A DNA stretch of 64,000 nt, from the NCBI RefSeq assembly GCF_963169125.1, contig NC_084795.1, positions 191,926,214-191,990,213 of the forward strand, given 5' to 3'. The notes under the pieces are model-generated. The model saw nothing but the letters and a program-made list of their open reading frames with translations. It was not told the DNA's origin and did not search any database. Positions 24,085-36,486 of the stretch are shown in pieces. Every line of letters begins with the position of its first letter. Position 1 is the stretch's first letter. The translations under genes were made by a program, and so were the position numbers. This stretch comes from Humulus lupulus. Taxonomy: Eukaryota > Streptophyta > Magnoliopsida > Rosales > Cannabaceae.

Positions 24085-26257
24085 TGTAACGACCTGAATT
24101 TGCTAATAGGGCTTAGGGACATGATTAGTGTGCCTGGAGGGAAATAAATGAATTATTATGTTAATATATGAATTAATGTGAATATGTGATAATGATGCAT
24201 GTTTAGTTGAGTTAAAGGTGCACGTGGGCCCCGTCTGGATATTAGGGGCATAAATGTGATAAATGTTATATATATGTGATATGTCTGTGCAACACGATCC
24301 GAGACAGTCCTGGGGAGCGGTTAGCCAGAAAGTCACAACAGGATTGAGAATCCGACTCAGAGCGAGTCGAGGGGTAGTTTGGGTATTAGATATATTATGG
24401 GGTTATTGGGTTGTGAAAATATACATTTGGAGATATATTTGAGGATAGAATGTATAGGAGGGAATATTGGGGAAATTTACCATTTTGCCCTCGGTGACGT
24501 TTTGGTACCCCAAGCCTTGAGGTAACCACATAGACTTAAGTTGAATAAAACAAACCTTAGAATTATATAGAACACTCAGGAAACCGACTCACTCATTCTT
24601 TCTCAAGAAGTGGTTATCTTTTCTTTGGAGGCTTAAGGAGAAACTTGGAGAAATTAGCTAGAAGCTAGAGGAATTTAGTTGGGAAATCTTGGGAGCTAGG
24701 AGCTTTAGGATTAAGGATCAAATTCAGAGACTAAACTCAACAAAGGTAAGCTCTAACCATGGGAATTAAGCTTGAATTTCTGTAGTGTTTTTAGGATATG
24801 CATGTGATTGGAACTTGATCTGTTTTTGGGTATTTTAGTTGAGTTTTGGAGCAGGTGTTAATGGGTTTTGATGCTGATATTGAGCTGGAATGTTTGTGGT
24901 GATTATCTGGGATTGTTAGATAAGTTTTCGACAAATTGGCATGAGGAAAATGTAGAAAGATGATGAAGATTTCTGGGTTGGAGGTGAGGGCTGCGGCCCT
25001 AGGATGGGCATGCAGTGACCCGTGTGCGCACGCGGCCATGGGAGGCCGAGATGCTTGAGGCGCGCTGCGGCGCTTGGTGATGTGCGCCGCGGCCCGTGCG
25101 GGTTTCAGTGAGATGCTAGCCTCTGTTTCGAGGCTAGCCGCGGCGCTTGTGGGAATGGTCGCGGCTCTTAGTGCCAATTTGTGTTTTTAAGGGTGTTTAG
25201 GCTTGGGAACTCAATGGTTAAGGCTCATGATGGATTTTATCACCCGGATTGATAGAATTCAAGGTCCCGGAGATTAGAGATATGGCTCAAAGTTATTTAA
25301 TGGATTAGAACTTAATGGATGGATATTGTTAATGTGTTGTGACTATTGTTAATGTGGCGAGGCACAAGTTAGAGGACTGTGCTCGGGGCATCGGTGCTCG
25401 GAAAGCTCGGGACTCAGGTAAGAAAACTCTTGTTCCCATAGAGCTTGTATGCAGGGCTAAGCCCAATGTGTTTGAATTGCAGGGCGTAGCCCTTTGATTG
25501 TATTTGCTAGCATTCTGTATTTGTTTATTATGCCATGAGCGCAATTTATGTGAATGATCAGTAAGAGCCGGGAACGGTGCTAGGCCGAGGTCGGCAAGGG
25601 CCGGGAATGGCAAAGGGTCTGGAACGGCGTTGGGCATGTTGAGTGCAAGGCCGAGTACGGCAAGGGGCCGGGAGCAGTGTTGAGCACGTGGAGTGCGAGT
25701 TGCCAGGGCGAGTCCCTAAAGGATACCTGGGATATCCTCATGGTGTGGACCGCGAACCCAGGGCCTGGTAAGCACCTGGGACGGCTAGGCCGTATGTGTT
25801 TAGCCTATTGATGGCCAGTTTATATACTCGGTGTATGTTTTGTATATGTTATCTGTTATGGGTTTTCTTGCTGGGCTTCGGGTCACGAATTCTCTGTGGT
25901 GTAGGTAAGGGCGAGGAGAGAGCCAGCCAACCATGAGTGTAGTAGGCATGAGCGACGTGTACATGTTTGGCCAGCCTGGCTGCCACAACCAGTGGAGTTT
26001 GGGAGAAGTTTGTAAATAAACCTAGATTTTGTCGTTTAGTCGACTTGGTTTGATTTATATGCTGTAAATGTTTCTAAACTGTATTTCGGGATCCCAGGTG
26101 TTAAAATTTTATGATTTTCAATGAAATGGAATTATTTCTAAACTTTTTCCTCTGTTTATGGCTTAATTATACGATTTGATCTAAAACCTCGATTAGCAAG
26201 TTGAATGCACGTTTTTAAACTCACTTGGTAACGGCTCTAAGGAAGTAGGGCGTTACA
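24085..26257 (+). repeat. K3 5' LTR
   Basis: TGTAACGACC ... GGGCGTTACA, 2173 bp. It includes a GC-palindrome cluster (24988-25168), repeated GGCCGGGAACGGC-like units (25566-25680), donor-like TAG/GTAAGG (25902-25910) and GGGATCCC (26088-26095). It is longer than the 3' copy by about 100 bp, mainly in the GC cluster. Confidence 0.95.
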
Positions 26258-26260
26258 ACT

Positions 26261-26272
26261 TGGTATCAGAGC
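26261..26272 (+). other. K3 primer-binding site, tRNA-iMet type
   Basis: TGGTATCAGAGC, complementary to the 3' end of plant initiator tRNA-Met, three bases inside the 5' LTR. Confidence 0.95.
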
Positions 26273-26585
26273 GAGCAAAGGTTATTGGTTCTGGAGATTG
26301 ACCGAACATGTACACTCGCTTTCAGTGACAAGCTCGACCCAGGGTGTGTTGGTAAGATTGGCTAATATGTTTGAATATGTGTTTGAATGCCCTGTTTGCC
26401 TGCTTATCTTATATAGAGCATGATGAATGAGTTAACATATGCATGACGCTAGGGCATGGCCCGTTGTGTGTCATATGCTATATGAGTTTTTGCTTGTGGA
26501 TGGCTAATATGTTTGGGAGGTGGTTCTTGGATGTTGTTATCATGCCTGATGAGTGGCGTCGTTGATTGCAAGCATATTTGTTGAG

Positions 26586-29500
26586 ATGCCTCAGCAATCT
26601 GCTAGACTCTGCCGCAATAGGGTCGAGGATGACAACCAGGGTCAGGACCCTCCACCTACCCCACATAATTGGCAAGAGATGTTTGTCGAGATGTAAGCAA
26701 GACTGCAGCGAACAGAGGAAGAGTTCCGACAATTGAGGCAGCAGGCCCCACCTCAGGTTACTGGGCTGCCAGTGCAGTAGGTTGTAGCGCCAGTGCTAGT
26801 GCAGTCTGCTACAGAGAATAAGTGGGAACCTTTGTTCGAGAGGTTTAGGAAGCAGCATCCTCCCATCTTCGAGGGTGGATCAGACCCACTTGGGGTAGAG
26901 CAGTGGATAAATATGACTTCCTCAATTCTGGATTTTATGAGAGTTTAGGGGAATGAGAGGGTAGCCTGTGCTAGCTACATGTTTAGAGAGGATGCCTGCA
27001 TTTGGTGGGACGTGGTGGTTCAGAGAAGGGATGTAGCAGTTATGACCTGGGAAGATTTCAAAAATTTATTCAACGAGAAGTATTACAGCGTGGTAGTTCG
27101 AGCTGCGAAGGTTGATGAGTTTATCAACCTGACTCAAAACCGATCGACAGTGACAGAGTATGCTATAAAGTTTGACAGATTGGCGAAGTTTGCACCAGAT
27201 TTAGTGCCGACTGATGCGGCAAGAAGGGACAGGTTTGTGCGAGGGTTGAATGTTATGATTGCCCGTGATGTAAATATTACCTTGGATCCAGAGACTACTA
27301 CTTATGGCCAGATTGTGGATATGGCCATTACTGCTGAGAGGGCCGAGGATCAGATTTGGAAGGAAAGCGTTGTTAGGCGCGATTCCAGGAGGACAATGCC
27401 TCATTTCATTGGGTCCAGTTGTGGTGGTGGCTTTAGTGAGTAGAAGAGGAAGGCCCCAAATTCCTTTGTTCCTCCCAATTCAGATAGAAGGGCACGGGGT
27501 GCTTCCACTCGCCGTCAGGGTGGCAGGGACAACTGGAGGAGTTTTCCAATGTGTCATCGGTGCAGGCGACGACACCAGGGTGAGTGCAGGATTAGGGCCT
27601 ACTTTTTTTGTGGGAGTGCCAATTATCTGAAGAGGGATTGCCCTCAAGTTAAGAAGGAGGAGCAGAAGCAGAGTGACAGTCTTGCTCCCGCCAGGGTATT
27701 CACTTTGACACAGACTGAGGCGGAGGCTAGCCCCTCAGTTGTGGCAGGTCAGATCGCTAGTGCTGGTTCTCTGTATACTGCATTGTTTGATTCACAAGCT
27801 ACCCATTCATTTGTATCTGCTAGAGTGATAGATCAGCTTTGTAGACCTAGTGGTGTGTATGCTAGGGGATTTCAGACTTTGATGCCAACAAGAGAATTGG
27901 TAGTCTCTAGGAAGTGGATTAGAGCATTGCCAGTAGAGGTAGATGGTAGGGAACTATCTTTTGATTTGATTGAGTTAGAAATGGATGATTTTGATATGAT
28001 TTTAGGAATGGATTGGTTGTCAAAGTATAGGGAAACGATTGACTGCAAGCGCAGAATGGTGACTTTTGAACCAGAAGGGGAGGTATCCTTTGTGTTTGTG
28101 GGGACAGTTAGTGGATTGCGAGTACCAATGATTTCAGCATTGAAGGCTAGAGACCTGATGCAGGAAGGTTGCATAGGATTCCTAGCGAGCGTTGTGGATA
28201 CCTCTAGGGTGGTGTCGGTTGGACAGGGTGAGACTAGATTGGTGTGTGACTTTTCGGATTTGTTTCCAGTAGATTTTTAAGGGTTGCCACCGCAACGGGA
28301 GATTGACTTTGCTATAGAGCTGGTACCAGGAGCGGAGCCAATATCTAGGACACCTTATAGAATGGCTCCAGTGGAGTTAAAGGAGTTGAAGATTTAGTTG
28401 CAGGAGTTACTTGATTTGGGGTTCATCAGACCGAGTTTCTCGCCATGGGGTGGTCCATTGTTGTTCGTTAAGAAGAAGGATGGATCCCTTAGGATGTGTA
28501 TTGATTACAGGGAGCTAAACAAGTTAACCATTAAGAACAAATATCCACTGCCTAGGATCGACGATTTTTTTGACCAGTTACAGGCAAGAACAGTGTTTTC
28601 CAAGATAGATCTCCGATCAGTTTATCATGAGTTAAGGATTAAAGAGGAGGACATACCAAAGACTGCTTTCCGAACGAGGTATGGACATTATGAATTCCAG
28701 GTTATGTCCGTTGGATTAACTAATGCCGCAGCAGCCTTCATGGACATGATGAATAGGGTTTTCAAGGATTATCTAGACAAGTTTGAGATTGTATTCATCG
28801 ACGACATCCTGATGTACTCTCAGTCAGAGACAGAGCATGAGCAACATCTACGGTTGGTTCTACAGCGGTTGAGGGAGCGTAAGTTATATGCTAAGTTCAG
28901 TAAGTGTGAGTTCTGGTTGCCACAAGTTACATTTCTGGGCCATATTGTCAATAAGGAGGGTATTCTGGTTGACCCAAGTAAGATTGAGGCGGTCAGAGAT
29001 TGACCTAGACCGAGCAATGTTCCTGATGTGAGAAGCTTTATGGGCTTAGCAGGGTATTATCGATGGTTTGTTGAGGGGTTCTTCGGAATAGCTACGCCAT
29101 TGACAGATTTGACAAAGAAGAAGACAAGGTATGTCTGTACGGACAGATGTAAGAAGAGTTTTATGGAGTCGAAGCGGCGATTGATCATTGCGCCAGTGTT
29201 AAGCTTGCCAACAGAGATTGAAAAGTTTATGGTTTACTGTGATGCATCCAGACAGGGTTTGGGGTGCGTGCTGATGCAAGCTGGTAAGGTAATAGCCTAT
29301 TCATCGAGGCAGCTAAAAGAGTATGAGCAGAGATATCCCACGCATGATTTGGAATTGGCAGCGGTGGTGTTTGCACTTAAGATTTGGAGACATTATTTTT
29401 ATGGTGAGAAGTGCGAGATATACACCGACCATAAGAGCTTAAAGTATTTCTTTACTCAAAAGGACCTGAATATGCGCCAGAGGCGGTGGATGGAGTTGGT

Positions 29501-31118
29501 TAATGATTATGATTGCGATATCCTATACCATCCTGGGAAGGCTAATGTAGTGGCTGATGCATTGAGTCAGAAAGGCCCAGGACAGTTATTTAGTTCGAGG
29601 CAGATATCTGACAAGTTATCTGAGGAGATGACTAGAGCAGGTATAGAGTTGGTAGTTGGTCAGTTGGCCAACATCACTCTTCAATCTACACTCCTTGCAA
29701 GGATCAAGGAGGCACAGGGGAAAGATTCCCAGTTGAGAGGTCATAGGGAGAGTGTCTTAGTTGGAGGGACTAAGGACTTTTCTATATCAGAGATGGGATT
29801 ACTGAAGTACAAGGGTCGGATCTGCATTCTAATGGATTCTGATATCCGGCAAGAGATCTTAGATGAATCGCATACCACTCTCTATTCTTTGCACCCGAGT
29901 ACGACTAAGATGTACCAGGACTTGAGAGCTCTGTATTGGTGGTCCGGCATGAAGAGGGATGTGGTGGATTATGTGGCCAAGTGCTTAACTTTCCAGGAGG
30001 TTAAGGCTGAGGATTTGAGGCCAGCAGGGTTGCTGCAGCCTCTGGGGATCCCCAAATGGAAGTGGGAAGATATCACTATGGACTTTGTGGTTAGTTTGCT
30101 GAGGACTGTGGGACAGCATGACTCGGTGTGGGTGATTGTGGATAGATATACCAAGTCCGCCCAATTTTTGCCTGTTAAGACAACTTATACTATGGAGCAA
30201 TATGGTGAGTTGTATGTGAAGGAGATTGTTCGACTTCATGGGGCTCCGAGGTCGATAGTATCCGACAGAGACCCCACCTTCACTTCCACGTTTTTGGAAA
30301 GTCTGTAGAAGGCTATGGGCACGCAGTTACGGTTTAGTACCGCTTATCATCCTCAGACGGATGGACAGTTTGAGAGGACGATTTAGATATTGGAGGATAT
30401 GCTGCGAGCCTGTGTGCTAGATTTTGGGGGATCGTGGAGTAAGTATCTCCCTTTGATCAAGTTCTCGTATAATAACAGTTATCAGGCGACCATCGGAGTG
30501 GTTCCGTACGAGATTCTTTATGGAAGGAAGTGTAGATCACCTATTCATTGGGATGAGACAGGTGAGAGGATATATCTGGGTCCAGAGACAGTTCAAAGGA
30601 CCAATGAGGTGATTGAGAAGATTAGAGCGTGTATGCTCGCCTCCCAGAGTCGACAGAAAAGTTATTCAGACTTGAAACGCAGAAGCGTGGAATTTCAGGT
30701 TGGTGATCATGTGTTCCTAAGGGTTTCACCCATGAGAGGTGTGAAACGGTTTGGTGTTCGAGGCAAGCTGAGCCCTAGGTTTGTTGGGCCCTTCGAGATT
30801 CTAGAATGAGTTGGTGAGGTAGCTTACAGACTAGAGATGCCTCCAGCTTTATCAGGGGTTCTTGATGTTTTCCATGTATCCATGCTCCGGAAGTATATGT
30901 CAGATTCGACGCATGTTCTTAGTTTAGAGAATCTGGAGCTTGATCAAGATTTGTCCTATGAGGAGAAGCCAGTTCAGGTTCTTGACCGAAAAGATAAAGT
31001 CTTGCGGAGCTAGACCATCGCCTTGGTGAAAGTGTTGTGGAGAAACAACAAGGTTGAGGAGGCGACGTGGGAACTTGAGTCAGAGATGAGGGAGCGGTAT
31101 CCCGAGTTGTTCAGGTAA
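26586..31118 (+). pseudogene. K3 gag-pol, single frame with 11 in-frame stops
   Basis: One frame of 1511 codons runs from ATG 26586 to TAA 31116-31118 with no frameshift. Domains in order: gag coiled coil and capsid (WWDVVVQRRDVAVMTW, about 27000-27300); a knuckle region with lost ligands (CHRCRRRHQGEC ... FFCGSANYLKRDC, about 27550-27640); protease (LFDSQATHSFVS, with Gln for Gly, 27785-27820); RT with [20 protein letters not shown] and intact FIDDILMYS (28395-29000); RNase H ([24 protein letters not shown]); integrase (MDFVVSLL, VSDRDPTF, QTDGQFERT) with 30306-30308 TAG and one more stop; chromodomain (PVQVLDRKDKVL ... VKVLWRNNKVEEATWELE, 30960-31080). Stops: 26694, 26778, 26946, 27441, 28278, 28395, 29001, 30306, 30384, 30807, 31011. 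The element is not autonomous. Confidence 0.95.
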
Positions 31119-31138
31119 TTTCGAGGATGAAATTTCTG

Positions 31139-31153
31139 TAAGGAGGGGATAGT
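31139..31153 (+). other. K3 polypurine tract
   Basis: AAGGAGGGGATAGT directly before the 3' LTR. It primes plus-strand DNA. Confidence 0.9.
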
Positions 31154-33222
31154 TGTAACAACCCGAATTTGCTAATAGGGCTTAGGGCCTTGATTAGTGT
31201 GCCTGGAGGGCAATAAATGAATTATTATGTTAATATATGAATTCATGTGAATATGTGATAATGATGCATGTTTAGTTGAGTTAAATGTGCACGTGGGCCC
31301 CGTCTGGATATTAGGGGCATAAATGTGATAAATGCTATATATATGTGATATGTCTGTGCAGCACGATCCGAGACAGTCCTGGGGAGCGGTTAGCTAGAAA
31401 GTTACAACAGGATTGAGAATCAGACTCGGAGCGAGTCGAGGGGTAGTTTGGGTAATAGATATATTATGGGGTTATTGGGTTGTGAAAATATATATTTGGA
31501 GATATATTTGAGGATAGAATGTATAGGAGGGAATATTGGGGAAATTTACCATTTTGCCCTCGGGGACGTTTTGGTACCCCGAGCCTTGAGGTAACCACAT
31601 AGACTTATGTTGAATAAAACAAACCTTAGAATTATATAGAACACTCAGGAAACCGACTCACTCATTCTCTCTCAAGAAGTGGTTATCTTTTCATTGGATG
31701 CTTAAGGAGAAACTTAGAGGAATTAGTTAGAAGCTAGAGGAATTCAACTGGGAAATCTTGGGAGCTAGGAGCATAAGGATTAAGGATCAAATTCAGAGAC
31801 TAAACTCAGCAAAGGTAAGCTCTAACCATGGGAATTATGCTTGAATTTCTGCTGTGTTTTTAGGATATGCATGTGATTGGAATTTGATCTATTTTTGGGT
31901 ATTTTAGTTTAGTTTTGGAGCAGGTTTTAATGGGTTTTGATGCTGATATTGAGCTGGAATGTTTGTGTTGATTATCTGGGAATGTTAGCTAAGTTTTGGG
32001 TGAATTTTTTTTAGGAAAGTGTAGAAAGATGATGAAGATTTCTGGGTTGGAGGTGAGGGCCGCGGCCCGTGTGCGCTTGGTGATGTGCGCCGCGGCCTGT
32101 GTGGGTTTCAGTGAGGTGCTAGCCTCTATTTCTAGGCTAGCCGCTGCGCTTGTGGGAAGGGCTGTGACTCTTAGTGCCAGTTTGATTTTTTAAGGGTGTT
32201 TAGGCTTGGGAACTCTATGGTTAAGGCTCGGGATGGATTTTATCACTCGGATTGATAGAATTCAAGGTCCCGGAGATTAGAGACATGGATTAGAACTTGA
32301 TGGATGGATATTGTTAATGTGTTGTGACTAGGGTTTCGGCATGGCTCAAGTTAGAGGACTGTGCTCGGGGCATCGGTGCTCAGAAAGCTCGGGACTCAGG
32401 TAAGAAAACCCTTGTTCCCAGAGATCTTGTATGCAGGGCTGAGCCCAATGTGTTTGAATTGTAGGGCATAGCCCTTTGATTGTATTTTCTTGCATTCTGT
32501 ATTTGTTTATTATGCCATGAGCGCAATTTATGTGAATGATCAGCAAGAGCCGGGAACAGTGCTAGGCTTAGGTCGGCAAGGGCCAGGAACGGCGTTGGGC
32601 ACGTTGAGTGCAAGGCCGAGTACGGCAAGGGGCAGAGAGAAGCGTTTAGCACGTGGAGTGTGAGTTGCCTGGGCAAGTCCCTAAAGGATACCTGGGATAT
32701 CCTCACGGTGTGGACCTTGAACCTAGGGCCTGGTAAGCGCCTGGGACGGCTAGGCCATATGTGTTTAGCCTATTGATGGCCAGTTTATATACTTGGTGTA
32801 TGCTTTGCATATGTTATCTGTTATGGGTTTTATTGCTGGGCTTCAGCTCACGGATGCTCTGTGGTGCAGGTAAGGGCAAGGAGAGAGCCAGCCAACCATG
32901 AGTGTAGTAGGCATGAGCGGTGTGTACATGTTTGGCCAGCCTTGCTGCCACAGCCAGTGGATTTTGAGAGATGTTTGTAAATAAACCTTGATTCTGTCGT
33001 TTTGTCGACTTGGTTCGATTTATATGCTGTAAATGTTTCTAAATTGTATTTCGGGATCCCAGGTGTTAAACTTTTATGATTTTCAATGAAATGGAATTAT
33101 TTCTAAAGTGTTTCCTCTGTTTATGGCTTAATTACACTATTTGATCTAAAACCTCGATTAGCGAGTTGAATGCATGTTTTTAAACTCACTTCGTAATGGC
33201 TCTAAGGAAGTAGGGCATTACA
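31154..33222 (+). repeat. K3 3' LTR
   Basis: TGTAACAACC ... GGGCATTACA, 2069 bp. It contains donor-like CAG/GTAAGG (32867-32875) and GGGATCCC (33053-33060). About 65 bp of the GC-palindrome cluster is absent compared with the 5' copy. Confidence 0.95.
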
Positions 33223-33227
33223 GAACG
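33223..33227. repeat. target site duplication GAACG of K3, right copy
   Basis: Identical to 24080-24084. Confidence 0.95.
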
Positions 33228-34317
33228 CATCATAGAATATTAAAAACTTGTCATTGGGTGTCGGTACTCAAATTATTGGTGCTAGACACAATTTGTCTTT
33301 GAGCAACTGGGAGCTTTCTTGACATTTATTCGTCTAGTTGAACTTCTGTTGTTTCCGGGTCAAGTTTGTAAGCGGAGTGGATTTCTTAGAAATTCCTTCT
33401 ACAAATCTCTGGTAATAGCCTGCTAGCCCAAAATAACTTCTAACCTCTCAGGCATTCTTAGGTCTTGGCCAATCCTTCAGAGCTTCTACTTTAGTTGGGT
33501 CTACTGCGACTCCATCTTTGAATACTATGTGCCCGAGGAACGCTACTTATGATAGCCAAAATTCGCATTTCTAAAACTTGGCATAAAGTTGGTGGACTTT
33601 TAGTTGCATCATGGTCAGTCTTAAGTGTTCCTCGTGCTCGACTTCATCCTTGGAGTACACCAATATATCTTCAATGAACACCATGACGAATTTGTTCAAG
33701 TAATCCATGAAGACCCGGTTCATTAAGTCCATAAATGCGGCTAGAGCGTTGGTAAGATTAAAAGACATAAAAAGGAACTTGTAATGTCCATATTGAGTTC
33801 TAAAAGTTTTCTTTGGTATATCCTCTTCTCTTACTTTGAGATGGTTATAACTGGACCATAGATCAATCTTTAAAAATACATTCGCTCCTCGGAGTTGATC
33901 GAATAAGTCGTCGATCAAGGGTAGAGGGTACTTGTTCTTAATTGTCACCATGTTCAGCTAGCGGTAATCGATACACATTCGGAAGCTTCCATCCTTCTTC
34001 TTCAAACATAGAACTAGTACCCCCCATGGCGAATGATTCGGTCTAATGAATCCCAAGTTTAACAGCTCTTATAACTACATTTTTAACTCCTTGAGTTCGG
34101 TAGGTGCCACCTTATATGGTGCCTTTGAGATAGGCTCGGTTCCTAGTACTAGTTGGATTGTGAAGTCAATTTTCTGAGTAGAGGGTAACCCTGGTAAGTC
34201 ATCAGGAAATATCTCTGGAAATTCCTTTATAATGCAAACATCTCTAATATTTAATGGTGTTTCCAGTGCCATATCCATGACGCTTGCTAAGAATGTGTGA
34301 CATCCTTTCTCACTCAT
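33228..34317 (-). pseudogene. K2 reverse transcriptase and RNase H (N part)
   Basis: Minus strand. 34317-34075 gives the linker before RT (EFPEIFPDDLPGLP, VAPTELKELK). 33951-33571 gives the RT core ([45 protein letters not shown]) with the catalytic box FIEDILVYS, where the second-position Asp is replaced by Glu. 33570-33228 is the connection ([28 protein letters not shown]) and the start of RNase H, ending FYDAF exactly at the K3 insertion. Several stops are present. Confidence 0.85.
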
Positions 34318-34319
34318 CC

Positions 34320-34720
34320 TCTCGACTTTGAGAGATGAAAAAAAGTGGTGTCCGTAGTCCAGAAACCTTTCCCATAAAACATAGTTTCTGGCCCCAAGGA
34401 GTTTCGAACATCACTTGCTTGCGTCGACAGTCGATGGTTGCGCCATATCTTTCTAGCCATTCCATGCCTAATATTACGTCGAAGTCCTTGATCTCTAGCT
34501 ATATCAAGTCACGTTCTAGCTCCGTGCCCTCGACATTGATCGACACTCCTTGTCTTATTCATTTTGATAGAGTGATTTCGCCCGAAGGTAGTTTCGGAAC
34601 ATACCTATTTCTAAATATTTAATAAGGTTTGTCTAATTTCTCCATCATTCCTAACGAGATATACAAGTGTGTTGTTCCAAAATCAAACAATACTGAACAT
34701 ATATTATCGAGGATAGGAAG
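34320..34720 (-). pseudogene. K2 aspartic protease remnant
   Basis: Minus strand reads ILFDFGTTHLYIS (about 34650-34690), where the family consensus is LFDSGATHSFIS. The catalytic Asp is present but the D-S-G triad reads D-F-G. RNase-like features are absent, and the frame contains stops. It lies between gag and RT as expected. Confidence 0.6.
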
Positions 34721-34779
34721 CTGACTTGTGACCACCTTGTTACTATATTCGGCTTCTCCCTAGGTCAAAGCATAGACTA

Positions 34780-35936
34780 GCTTGAACCATCTTGTTGTCC
34801 TTCTTCTCTTCTTCTTTAAGCTGCAGACATTCTCTTTTTCGATGACCTTCCTAGCCACATTTATAGGAACCTTTGCTGTTTACACGACACTCCCCAATAT
34901 GTCTTTTCTAACACTTGGAACACTGAGGGTTTTCCACATAACCCTGCTTGTTATTACCATTGCTAGTTCGTGCTCTTTCATCGGTGTCGATCTACTTATT
35001 ATCAAGATGCCTTCTTTATTGAAAATTATTGTTATGCTAGTTGTTGTGGTTTCGACCATTTTGGGTCTGATTTTGATGCTTGGGTTCTGACTTGCTTTCC
35101 TCTTCCTTGCTAACATTTTCTTGGAGTCATTCAACCTTTATAGCCATTTACAAAACATCAGTGTAAGAAGTGGTTCCTGGGTTTGCAAGCTGGACCCCTA
35201 ATTAAATCTTTGGTCTGAGCCCCCTAGTGAACTTAGTTACCCTCAAGTAGTCGTTTGGGACTAACTCTAGTGAAAATTTGGCTAGCCAATAAAATTGTCA
35301 AGCGTACTCGACTACTAACAAATTTCCTTGTTTCAGACTGGTAAATTCTTCTACCATTGTAGCGATGACTGCCGAGTTGTAGTACTTTTTGTGAAACAGC
35401 TCCACAAATCTGGCCCAAGTCATAGTTGTGATATCGTGAGTCTGTTGTATCAAATCCCACCAGATTCTGGCATCCTTTTTCAATAGAGAAGAAACATAGG
35501 ATATGCGATCCACATTGCTGAGGTTCATGTGAGCCAAAATTTGCTCTACATTCCTGAGCCATTATTTAGCCTCAAAGGGGTCGGTTGTCCCTTCAAAATT
35601 CAGAGCATGGTGCTTTTCGAAACTATCATAAACTAGATCTATGTACTGAGCTGGATAAGACGTGTAATTTTCCATCGGCCAACCCTCATACGGATATCCT
35701 CCATTCTGCTCTTGCTGGAGTTCTTGAGCCACTGGGTGAGGCTTTGACTAAGGTTTTCATTGTTGATGTAGTAGTTCTTCTACCTGTTTTCATAACTGGA
35801 TAATTTTAGTGTCGTTTTCAACCAGAGCGTACTCGGCAGTGCATTTTCCCCTTCTTCGAACTGGAGGGGCCTCGTGTGTCTCAATGGAGGTGCTGGGGGC
35901 ATTGTCGTTAGTGCGTGTAGACCTTCAGAGTGACAT
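34780..35936 (-). pseudogene. K2 gag
   Basis: The likely start is the ATG at 35936 (MSL...), followed by an early stop. A charged N-terminus with a coiled-coil segment (KQVEELLHQ) leads to the capsid core KKDARIWWDLIQQTHDITTMTWARF at 35298-35540. At about 34840-34960 the minus strand gives the knuckle region QCSKC ... HIGEC and YKCG-EGHRKREC, with one Cys lost and stops inside. Reading frames shift at least once between core and knuckle. Confidence 0.75.
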
Positions 35937-36486
35937 CTTCAGCGAAGTTCTAAAAGTAGAGAAAAACACGTTAGAACTTACTGTAATATCTTCTAAGGCA
36001 AAAACTTAATCTAAGCAAACATAACTTGGACCTATCAGTTATGATTTCTTATGAAAATTTATGTAAGTCATCTTTATAAATTAGGGTGTGTTTCTATACT
36101 TAGACTATTAAGCTATCTTTGTTATTTTCTTTATTTGTTTCTAACAACCCTATATGACTTAATTCTTAGGCTCGGAACTTGTCATTATTCCATAGTTAAC
36201 CATATTGAGGGAGGGTTGGGATAAGTAAAATCGTTCCCACCACTATGGCCCCCTAAACTCTCAAAATAGAACTTGGTGAATTGATTTGTATCCACCTTAA
36301 CTGAATTCGGTCATTATTTATTGAATTTAATCTAAATAAATTATTATTACCAAAAAGAAAAATTCAAAATCATAGATGCCAATAAAAAATAACAACTTTA
36401 TTCATTTGGAATTTTTTTTTCACTTATTACAATAATAATTCAAAATAAATAAAGAAACAATACTAATATTAACTAGGATAAAATTT
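35937..36486. other. AT-rich spacer between K2 gag and the extra ORF
   Basis: About 550 bp with no reading frame or repeat that I can recognise. It holds poly-T and A-rich stretches. Confidence 0.5.

Larger units (their letters stand above)
24085..33222 (+). mobile_element. K3: complete Tekay-type Ty3/gypsy element
   Basis: The 5' LTR (24085-26257), primer site (26261-26272), one gag-pol frame (26586-31118), polypurine tract (31139-31153) and 3' LTR (31154-33222) are all present, bounded by the perfect duplication GAACG. The LTRs are about 95% identical by eye. Removing K3 and one GAACG copy restores the K2 RNase H frame (FYDAF next to KQGLGCV). Confidence 0.95.

Noticed and set aside
24791..25177. 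Minus-strand frame of 128 codons, Ala/Ser-rich
   Set aside because: Lies wholly in the K3 LTR GC cluster and is not kept in the other LTR copy.
25902..25995. Small upstream ORF after the donor motif in LTRs (ACCATGAGT)
   Set aside because: The ATG context recurs, but downstream frames differ in length and sequence between S1, S3, S4 and K3, so it is not conserved as protein.
26261..26272. tRNA gene fragment
   Set aside because: Only the 12-nt primer complement is present; no cloverleaf around it.
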